A stretch of 10,800 nucleotides of DNA, taken from the NCBI GenBank assembly GCA_021159805.1, contig JAGHDT010000330.1, forward strand, positions 1 through 10,800, read 5' to 3'. The notes beneath the pieces are model-generated. The model was not told the DNA's origin. It saw nothing but the letters and a program-made list of their open reading frames with translations, and searched no databases. The position numbers were made by a program, and so were the translations under genes. Source of the DNA: Anaerolineae bacterium (GTDB lineage Bacteria > Chloroflexota > Anaerolineae > B4-G1 > SLSP01). Shown here piece by piece: positions 6,198-10,800 of the stretch. Numbering within the stretch: position 1 is the first letter of the stretch; each line of letters starts with the position of its first letter.

Positions 6198-6485
6198 ATG
6201 AGAATCTACGACATTATCGTGCGACCTCTGGAAACGGAGAAGTCCTATATGCTGCGCGAGCTGGGCAAGTACGTCTTCGTGGTCCATATGAAAGCGAACA
6301 AACTTGAGGTTAAGCGGGCCGTTGAGCAGATCTACAGTGTGGATGTTAAGCGCGTGCACACGATGGTTGTGCCTGGCAAGATCAGCAGATTGCGCGGTCG
6401 ACGTCAATCGACGCGACACGCACCGTGGAAGAAGGCTGTGGTGACGTTGGCTGCAGGCGAGCGCATTGAGGCATTGGAGGCCTAG
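6198..6485 (+). CDS. rplW: 50S ribosomal protein L23
   Basis: L23 lies at the tunnel exit and is the docking site for trigger factor and SRP. The 95-residue product has the short N-terminal DIIVRPLETEKSYML with the conserved T-E-K segment, KYVFVVHMKANKLEVKRAVE, VKRVHTMVVPGK, and the C-terminal WKKAVVTLAAGERIE. GGCGAGGAG inside the end of rplD serves as ribosome binding site. Only one base separates its TAG from the rplB ATG, so translation is likely coupled. Confidence 0.96.
   Translation: MRIYDIIVRPLETEKSYMLRELGKYVFVVHMKANKLEVKRAVEQIYSVDVKRVHTMVVPGKISRLRGRRQSTRHAPWKKAVVTLAAGERIEALEA
6476..6480 (+). promoter_or_regulatory. Ribosome binding site deciding the rplB start
   Basis: GGAGG ends 6 nt before ATG 6487. 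A longer frame from TTG 6466 would put this site inside the gene and add seven residues not found in L2, so ATG 6487 is chosen. Confidence 0.85.
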
Positions 6486-6486
6486 T

Positions 6487-7335
6487 ATGGCGATCAAGAA
6501 ATACAACCCGACCTCCCCTGGTCGCCGTCACATGACGGGACAGACGTTTGAGGAAATCACGCGCACCAAGCCGGAGAAAAGCCTGCTTGCGCCTCTGACT
6601 CGGAAAGCAGGGCGCAACAGCCACGGTCGCATTACAGTGCGGCACCGAGGTGGTGGACACGCACGAAGGTACCGCGTCATCGACTTCAAGCGCAACAAAC
6701 TGGACATCTCCGCCCGCGTCGATTCGATCGAGTATGATCCCAATCGCACCTCGCGTATCGCGTTGTTGGTCTACGCCGACGGTGAGAAACGCTACATTGT
6801 GGCACCTATGGGGCTCAAGGTTGGGGATTCGGTGCTTAGTTCTCGGACTGAGGCCGAGATCCATGTTGGGAATGCGCTGCCTCTGGAGCGTATCCCGCTG
6901 GGTACCACGATCCACAATGTGGAGCTTTACCCAGGTCGTGGTGGGCAGATGGTGCGTGCCGCTGGTGCATCGGCGCAGGTGATGGCCAGAGAAGGTGGCT
7001 ACGTGACACTGCGCCTGCCGAGTGGTGAGATGCGCTTGGTTCGTCGAACCTGTATGGCGACCATCGGTCAGGTTGGCAACGAAGAGCATGCCAATGTGAA
7101 GCTGGGCAAGGCCGGCCGCAAGCGCTGGAAGGGTTGGCGCCCGGCAGTTCGCGGCTCAGCCATGTCGCCGCGTGATCACCCGCACGGCGGCGGTGAAGGT
7201 CGTTCGCCGATCGGTATGCCTGGCCCGAAGTCTCCTTGGGGATGGCGGACCCTGGGGCGGAAGACGCGTCACAACAAAGATACGGACAAGTACATTGTTC
7301 GACGGCGTCAGTCTGGTTCTGACCGTCGCCGCTAG
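6487..7335 (+). CDS. rplB: 50S ribosomal protein L2
   Basis: L2 is a primary 23S rRNA binder needed for subunit association and peptidyl transfer. The 282-residue product is slightly longer than the usual 273-277. It starts MAIKKYNPTSPGRRHMT and has GRNSHGRITVRHRGGGHAR, the RNA-binding core with ELYPGRGGQMVRAAG, LPSGEMRLV, and the SPRDHPHGGGEGRSPIGMPG segment with the essential histidine (His231, E. coli His229). The usual NPVDHP reads SPRDHP, a form I associate with Chloroflexota. The tail is basic (VRRRQSGSDRRR). The stop is TAG and rpsS follows after 18 nt. Confidence 0.97.
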   Translation: MAIKKYNPTSPGRRHMTGQTFEEITRTKPEKSLLAPLTRKAGRNSHGRITVRHRGGGHARRYRVIDFKRNKLDISARVDSIEYDPNRTSRIALLVYADGEKRYIVAPMGLKVGDSVLSSRTEAEIHVGNALPLERIPLGTTIHNVELYPGRGGQMVRAAGASAQVMAREGGYVTLRLPSGEMRLVRRTCMATIGQVGNEEHANVKLGKAGRKRWKGWRPAVRGSAMSPRDHPHGGGEGRSPIGMPGPKSPWGWRTLGRKTRHNKDTDKYIVRRRQSGSDRRR

Positions 7336-7336
7336 T

Positions 7337-7344
7337 AAGGGAGG
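7337..7344 (+). promoter_or_regulatory. Ribosome binding site of rpsS
   Basis: AAGGGAGG ends 9 nt before ATG 7354, which gives the family N-terminus MSRSLKKGPYV. Confidence 0.75.
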
Positions 7345-7353
7345 TAGTTTGTT

Positions 7354-7662
7354 ATGTCACGTTCCTTGAAGAAAGGACCGTACGTAGAGCCGAAGCTGCT
7401 GCGGAAGGTCGAGGAGATGAACCGGACCGGTGTCAAGCGGGTGATTCGCACCTGGTCCCGCGCATCTGTGATCTTCCCGCAAATGGTCGGACATACGTTG
7501 GCTGTTCATGACGGTCGTCGCCACGTGCCGATATACATCACCGAGAATATGGTGGGGCATCGGTTGGGCGAGTTTGCACCGACCCGGACGTTCCGTGGTC
7601 ACGTGGCCAGGGAAAAGAAGGTCCGGGTAATGATGAGGCAAGATGATGCTGGAAATCGCTAA
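7354..7662 (+). CDS. rpsS: 30S ribosomal protein S19
   Basis: S19 is in the 30S head, paired with S13, and touches A-site tRNA. The 102-residue product has SRSLKKGPYV, RVIRTWSRASVIFPQMVGHT, VHDGRRHVPIYITENMVGH and EFAPTRTFRGH, all standard. It is about ten residues longer than E. coli S19 because of a C-terminal tail after FRGH (VAREKKVRVMMRQDDAGNR). That tail covers the start of rplV, so the two genes overlap by 17 nt; the extension may exist for translational coupling. Confidence 0.96.
   Translation: MSRSLKKGPYVEPKLLRKVEEMNRTGVKRVIRTWSRASVIFPQMVGHTLAVHDGRRHVPIYITENMVGHRLGEFAPTRTFRGHVAREKKVRVMMRQDDAGNR
7635..7638 (+). promoter_or_regulatory. Ribosome binding site deciding the rplV start
   Basis: GAGG lies 7 nt before ATG 7646 and 4 nt before the adjacent ATG 7643. 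The longer spacing favours 7646, though the two starts differ by only one methionine. Confidence 0.55.
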
Positions 7663-8005
7663 AGCTACAGCAAAGCACATCCCAATGACGCCCTTGAAGG
7701 TGCGGCGAGTGATTGACGCAGTGAGAGGCATGGCGGCACAAGAGGCTCTGGATGCATTGAGCATGATGCCTCACGCGGCCGCTGTTCCCGTCTACAAGCT
7801 GATCCACTCCGCCGTTGCCAACGCAGACGAGAAGGGGTTGGACCTCGATAGCTTGTACATTGCCAAGATTGCTGCTGATGAAGGCCCCGGCGTGATGCCT
7901 GGGAAGGGCTGGCGGGCGCGTTGGGGAAGTCGTGGACGCTATCGTCCCATTCGCAAGCGCTCATCCCACATTACGGTTGTTCTTGAAGAACGACTGGAAG
8001 CGTAG
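7646..8005 (+). CDS. rplV: 50S ribosomal protein L22, extended tunnel hairpin
   Basis: L22 spans the exit tunnel; its long beta-hairpin forms the constriction with L4 and is a site of macrolide-resistance mutations. The product is 119 residues from ATG 7646, or 120 from 7643. It has AKHIPMTPLKVRRVIDAVRG, HSAVANADEKGLD, IAADEGP and the final KRSSHITVV. The hairpin between DEGP and KRSSHITV (about 82-103) is 22 residues, five more than E. coli, and reads GVMPGKGWRARWGSRGRY followed by RPIR instead of the usual KRxxPRAxGRA form. The frame is intact through it. It overlaps the end of rpsS, and rpsC follows after 17 nt. Confidence 0.95.
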   Translation: MLEIAKATAKHIPMTPLKVRRVIDAVRGMAAQEALDALSMMPHAAAVPVYKLIHSAVANADEKGLDLDSLYIAKIAADEGPGVMPGKGWRARWGSRGRYRPIRKRSSHITVVLEERLEA

Positions 8006-8009
8006 TTCT

Positions 8010-8016
8010 AAGGAGG
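8010..8016 (+). promoter_or_regulatory. Ribosome binding site fixing the TTG start of rpsC
   Basis: AAGGAGG ends 6 nt before TTG 8023. The following codons give GRKVHPYGFR, the exact start of the S3 family, so the rare TTG start is well supported. Confidence 0.9.
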
Positions 8017-8022
8017 CTTATC

Positions 8023-8706
8023 TTGGGGCGCAAAGTACATCCCTATGGTTTTCGTCTGAAGGTCATCCGGGACTGGAAATCTCGTTGGTTTGCCGAGGGT
8101 CGTGAATATGCGGACCTGCTGAGTGAGGATCTGGCTGTTCGTGATTTGGTCACCGATCAAATGCGCGCGCGATCCCGCGATGGGCAGAGCGGCATTTCTC
8201 GTGTTGAGATCGAGCGCTTCCCCCCGAATCAACTGTCAGTTATCATCTGGAGCGCGCGTCCGGGTGTGGTGATCGGTCGCAAGGGCGAAAACGTCAAGGC
8301 GCTGCGTCACGATATCGAGGTGTTGACAGGTGGGAAGCGCGTGCATGTCGATGTTCAGGAGATCAAGCGACCGGACCTTGATGCCAAGCTCGTTGCCGAG
8401 AACATCGTCTCCCAGCTCGAGAAGCGGATCTATCACAACCGCGCGATGAAGCGTGCGCTGCGACAGGCGATGCGCGCTGGGGCTGAGGGGATCAAGGTAA
8501 TGTGCAAAGGACGCTTGGCGGGCTCTGAAATGGCTCGCGTGACCTGGATGCGCGAAGGGCGTGTGCCGCTGCAGACGCTACGCGCTGACATCGACTACGC
8601 ACAGGAAGAAGCTGCGACTTCCTATGGACGAATCGGCGTTAAGGTGTGGATCTACAAGGGTGAAGTTCTCCCCGGTCAGCCCTCAGCTATGGAAGAAGCA
8701 CGCTAA
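8023..8706 (+). CDS. rpsC: 30S ribosomal protein S3, TTG start
   Basis: S3 lines the mRNA entry tunnel and contributes to mRNA unwinding. The 227-residue product starts with TTG. It has GRKVHPYGFRL at the N-terminus, a KH domain with RPGVVIGRKGENVKALR (GxxG as GRKG), VQEIKRPDLDAKLVAENI, and the C-terminal domain with NRAMKRALRQAMRAGAEGIKV and EGRVPLQTLRADIDYA. Of the entry-tunnel basic residues named in E. coli (R131, R132, K135), the first aligns to Asn (HNRAMKR) while the others are kept. The stop is TAA and rplP follows after 25 nt. Confidence 0.97.
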   Translation: MGRKVHPYGFRLKVIRDWKSRWFAEGREYADLLSEDLAVRDLVTDQMRARSRDGQSGISRVEIERFPPNQLSVIIWSARPGVVIGRKGENVKALRHDIEVLTGGKRVHVDVQEIKRPDLDAKLVAENIVSQLEKRIYHNRAMKRALRQAMRAGAEGIKVMCKGRLAGSEMARVTWMREGRVPLQTLRADIDYAQEEAATSYGRIGVKVWIYKGEVLPGQPSAMEEAR

Positions 8707-8717
8707 CCCCTTGGGGT

Positions 8718-8724
8718 AAGGAGG
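8718..8724 (+). promoter_or_regulatory. Ribosome binding site of rplP
   Basis: AAGGAGG ends 7 nt before ATG 8732, giving the family start MLMPKRVKYRKQHRG. Confidence 0.85.
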
Positions 8725-8731
8725 TCGAGCT

Positions 8732-9163
8732 ATGTTGATGCCGAAACGTGTCAAATATCGCAAACAACATCGCGGACGAATGACGGGCAAGGAGTCTCGG
8801 GGTGTAGATGTTAACTTCGGTGACTACGGTCTGCAGGCACTTGAGCCCGCCTGGGTTTCTGCACGTCAGATCGAGGCCGCTCGCCGCGCCATTGTGCACC
8901 ATATGCGCCGTCGCGGTACGTACTGGGTACGCGTTTTCCCTGATAAGCCCATCACCAGCAAGCCTGCTGAAACGCGCATGGGCAAGGGCAAGGGTGAGGT
9001 CGAGTACTGGGCCGCTGTAGTGCGTCCCGGTCGGGTGATGTTCGAGGTTGCTGGTATCGATGACGAGATTGCACGCGAGGCACTGCGCCTCGCATCTCAC
9101 AAGTTGCCTATCAGGACCCAGATCATCACACGTATCGAGTATGGTGGAGAAGCAGGAGAGTAG
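8732..9163 (+). CDS. rplP: 50S ribosomal protein L16
   Basis: L16 organises the A-site and the elbow contact of tRNA in the 50S subunit. The 143-residue product is standard: MLMPKRVKYRKQHRGRMTGK, NFGDYGLQALEPAWVSARQIE, VFPDKPITSKPAETRMGKGKG and VEYWAAVVRPGRVMFEVAG. The arginine in ETRMGKGKG matches the residue hydroxylated in E. coli L16 (Arg81). It ends with TAG, and rpmC starts 2 nt later with its ribosome binding site inside the last codons of rplP. Confidence 0.98.
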   Translation: MLMPKRVKYRKQHRGRMTGKESRGVDVNFGDYGLQALEPAWVSARQIEAARRAIVHHMRRRGTYWVRVFPDKPITSKPAETRMGKGKGEVEYWAAVVRPGRVMFEVAGIDDEIAREALRLASHKLPIRTQIITRIEYGGEAGE

Positions 9164-9165
9164 GT

Positions 9166-9384
9166 ATGCGAGCGAGTGAGATTCGAGAGATAACATCAGA
9201 GGAGTTGCGTACTCGCCTGCAGGAGACCCGTCGCGAATTGTTCAACCTGCGCCAGCAGTGGTACGCGGGTGGTCTACAGGATCACAATCGACTACGTGCA
9301 GTTCGCAAGGACATTGCTCGTATCCTGACGATCCTGCGTGAGCGCGAGTTAGTAGCAGAGACGAGTGAAGGAGCAGCCGCATGA
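9166..9384 (+). CDS. rpmC: 50S ribosomal protein L29
   Basis: L29 is a small two-helix protein next to L23 at the tunnel exit. The 72-residue product has MRASEIREITSEELRTRLQE, the family motif ELFNLRQQW and the second helix NRLRAVRKDIARILTILRER, followed by an acidic and alanine-rich tail. AGGAGAG at 9154-9160 sets the ATG. Its TGA stop overlaps the rpsQ start as ATGA, which indicates coupled translation. Confidence 0.96.
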   Translation: MRASEIREITSEELRTRLQETRRELFNLRQQWYAGGLQDHNRLRAVRKDIARILTILRERELVAETSEGAAA

Positions 9385-9632
9385 AGGGACAACGGCGACG
9401 GCTGGTTGGTCTGGTGACCAGCGATAAGATGGATAAGACGGTGGTTGTCACTGTTGAGCGACGGTACCGCCACAGGCTTTATCAGAAGGTGGTCCGTTCA
9501 ACGAAGAAGTATATGGCGCACGACGGCGAGAATGCGTGCCATGTCGGTGATCGGGTCCAGATAATCGAGACACGCCCCTACAGCCGGCGGAAGCGTTGGG
9601 CTGTGGAGCAAATTCTGGAACGTGCCGCCTAA
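9381..9632 (+). CDS. rpsQ: 30S ribosomal protein S17
   Basis: S17 is an OB-fold protein that binds the 5' domain of 16S rRNA early in assembly. The 83-residue product has RRRLVGLVTSDKMDKTVVVTVERRYRH, LYQKVVRSTKKYMAHDGENAC, HVGDRVQIIETRPYSRRKRW split along the conserved core, and a short tail. GAAGGAG at 9367-9373 precedes the ATG, which shares ATGA with the rpmC stop. The stop is TAA; rplN starts 23 nt later. Confidence 0.96.
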   Translation: MKGQRRRLVGLVTSDKMDKTVVVTVERRYRHRLYQKVVRSTKKYMAHDGENACHVGDRVQIIETRPYSRRKRWAVEQILERAA

Positions 9633-9655
9633 GCGGACATGTAGGGAGTCGTGGA

Positions 9656-10027
9656 ATGATCCAACGTGAGACACGCTTAAAGGTTGCTGATAATACGGGG
9701 GCGCAGGAGTTGCTCTGCATTCAGGTGTTGGGAGGCTCGGGACGTCGCTATGGCTACGTGGGCGATTCCATTGTAGTGACGGTGAAGTCCGCGTCTCCAA
9801 CGTCCTCTGTGAAAAAGGGTGAAGTTGTTCGTGCTGTGATTGTACGTGTCGTCAAAGAGTATCGTCGGTCGGATGGATCCTACATCCGCTTCGATGATAA
9901 TGCCGCGGTTATCCTGGACGAAGACGGGGCGAATCCCCGCGGTACGCGTATCTTCGGCCCTGTTGCGCGTGAGTTGCGCGAAAAGGGCTTCATGAAGATC
10001 GTGTCGCTGGCGCCTGAAGTGATCTAG
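9656..10027 (+). CDS. rplN: 50S ribosomal protein L14
   Basis: L14 sits at the subunit interface, near bridge B8, and is the binding site of silencing factor RsfS. The 123-residue product is textbook: MIQRETRLKVADNTGAQ, VLGGSGRRYGYVGD, VKKGEVVRAVIVR, DGSYIRFDDNAAVI, PRGTRIFGPVARELRE and FMKIVSLAPEVI. The start is ATG 9656, with GGGAG at 9643-9647. The frame is open back to 9596, but those 20 extra residues overlap rpsQ and do not match L14. The TAG stop precedes rplX by 21 nt. Confidence 0.98.
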   Translation: MIQRETRLKVADNTGAQELLCIQVLGGSGRRYGYVGDSIVVTVKSASPTSSVKKGEVVRAVIVRVVKEYRRSDGSYIRFDDNAAVILDEDGANPRGTRIFGPVARELREKGFMKIVSLAPEVI

Positions 10028-10048
10028 TGCCGGTGATGAGGAAGTGAA

Positions 10049-10369
10049 ATGAATCGGATTAAGAAAGGTGACACTGTAGAGGTGATCGCTGGCGATGACC
10101 TCGGTGCGCGCGGAGAAGTGATGCGCGTGTTGGTGCAGAAAAACCGTGTCGTGGTTTCTACGGTCAACATGCGCATTAAACATCAGAGCGCACAACGTGC
10201 TGGCCGCTCGCAGGTTCAGGGTGGGCGAGTTCAGTTTGAGGCACCAATCCATCTGTCCAATGTCATGCTGGTCTGCCCAAGCTGCGATGCAGCCACGCGT
10301 GTTGGCTATGATGTGGTGGATGGCACCAAGGTGCGCGTTTGCCGCAAGTGCGGCACGGCCATTGATTAG
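10049..10369 (+). CDS. rplX: 50S ribosomal protein L24 with zinc ribbon
   Basis: L24 initiates 50S assembly on the 5' part of 23S rRNA. The 106-residue product has an N-terminal KOW motif (IKKGDTVEVIAGDDLGARGEV), then KNRVVVSTVNMRIKH and EAPIHLSNVMLVCPSC. Cys76, Cys79, Cys98 and Cys101 (CPSC and CRKC) form a four-cysteine zinc ribbon, the C+ form known in several phyla but absent from E. coli. TGAGGAAGT before the ATG acts as ribosome binding site. The stop is TAG; rplE starts 12 nt later. Confidence 0.97.
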   Translation: MNRIKKGDTVEVIAGDDLGARGEVMRVLVQKNRVVVSTVNMRIKHQSAQRAGRSQVQGGRVQFEAPIHLSNVMLVCPSCDAATRVGYDVVDGTKVRVCRKCGTAID

Positions 10370-10381
10370 GAGATGGGGACG

Positions 10382-10800
10382 ATGCAACGGTTAAAAGAAG
10401 AATACCGTGATAAGGTCGTACCCGAGCTTATGAAAGAGTTCGGCTACGAGAATGTGATGCAGGTTCCCCGCATCCGTAAGATCGTCCTCAACATCGGTCT
10501 GGGTGAGGCTCTGGATAACCCGAAGGTCCTGGAGTACGCTGTGAACGATCTGCGGACAATTACGGGTCAGCAGCCGGTGATAACTCATGCTCGTCGTTCT
10601 ATCGCCAACTTCAAGTTGCGCGAAGGGCGTGCGATTGGGACCAAGGTGACGTTGCGAGGCGAGCGAATGTGGGCCTTCCTGGATCGTTTGATTGGCGTGG
10701 CGCTTCCGCGGACGCGAGACTTCCGAGGCGTGTCGGACAAGCTGGATGGTCGTGGTAATTACACCCTTGGGGTCCGTGAGCAGTTGTTGTTCCCGGAGGG
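10382..10800 (+). CDS. rplE: 50S ribosomal protein L5, 3'-truncated by window edge
   Basis: L5 binds 5S rRNA and contacts P-site tRNA in the central protuberance. The ATG at 10382 follows AGGAGATGGGG, and 139 complete codons lie in the window; the family is about 180 residues, so roughly 40 are missing. Visible landmarks are MQRLKEEYRDKVVPELMKEF, VPRIRKIVLNIGLGEA, HARRSIANFKLREGRAIG, KVTLRGERMWAFLDRL, ALPRTRDFRGVS and GRGNYTLGVREQLLFPEG. These match L5 closely. The spc cluster presumably continues beyond the edge. Confidence 0.97.
   Translation, partial: MQRLKEEYRDKVVPELMKEFGYENVMQVPRIRKIVLNIGLGEALDNPKVLEYAVNDLRTITGQQPVITHARRSIANFKLREGRAIGTKVTLRGERMWAFLDRLIGVALPRTRDFRGVSDKLDGRGNYTLGVREQLLFPE

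Noticed and set aside
6466..6486. Upstream TTG start for rplB
   Set aside because: The extra seven residues overlap rplW, are not part of L2, and include the ribosome binding site of ATG 6487.
8706..8717. ACCCC-TT-GGGGT inverted repeat between rpsC and rplP
   Set aside because: The stem is 5 bp with a 2-nt loop or 4 bp with a 4-nt loop and no T-run, so it is too small for a terminator.
9596..9655. Upstream start for rplN
   Set aside because: It overlaps rpsQ, and L14 begins at MIQRETRLKVADN, encoded from 9656 with a good ribosome binding site.

Overview
The window is a stretch of the conserved bacterial str-S10-spc ribosomal gene cluster, read entirely on the + strand. Eighteen genes follow one another in the standard order: rpsL (5' end missing), rpsG, fusA, tuf, rpsJ, rplC, rplD, rplW, rplB, rpsS, rplV, rpsC, rplP, rpmC, rpsQ, rplN, rplX and rplE (3' end missing). 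There is no RNA gene, mobile element, CRISPR array or accessory gene, and nothing is encoded convincingly on the - strand.

The organism is a bacterium of moderate GC content that uses strong AGGAGG-type ribosome binding sites. The S12 insertion before PQKRGVC, the HVEYQT stretch in EF-Tu, the zinc-ribbon L24 and the MSPRDHPHGGG form of L2 together look most like Chloroflexota. The class cannot be fixed from the sequence alone, and this assignment rests on remembered family features, not on a search.

Layout: 1-3018 is the str part (S12, S7, EF-G). 3019-3140 is a 122-nt gap with a perfect 7-bp hairpin, then tuf to 4361. Only 23 nt separate tuf from rpsJ, so the str and S10 clusters appear fused. 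4694-4885 is a 192-nt gap between rpsJ and rplC, the largest gene-free stretch, with possible leader structure and a small open frame. From 4886 to the end, genes are packed with gaps of 1-25 nt or short overlaps (rplC/rplD, rpsS/rplV, rpmC/rpsQ), which indicates cotranscription and translational coupling. The products are 30S proteins (S12, S7, S10, S19, S3, S17), 50S proteins (L3, L4, L23, L2, L22, L16, L29, L14, L24, L5) and the two elongation GTPases that work on the ribosome.

The layout is ordinary but the two GTPases are not. The EF-Tu has a rewritten switch I: the near-universal RGITI effector motif reads KILTV, with five extra residues before it. It also has a serine at the E. coli G257 position and an asparagine at the R333 position, which are GE2270A and pulvomycin resistance sites. 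The EF-G has a normal G domain, but its domain IV has lost signature motifs, including the tip histidine equivalent to E. coli H583. Both genes are intact and in frame. Smaller oddities are a longer L22 tunnel loop and a preference for TAG stops (11 of 17).
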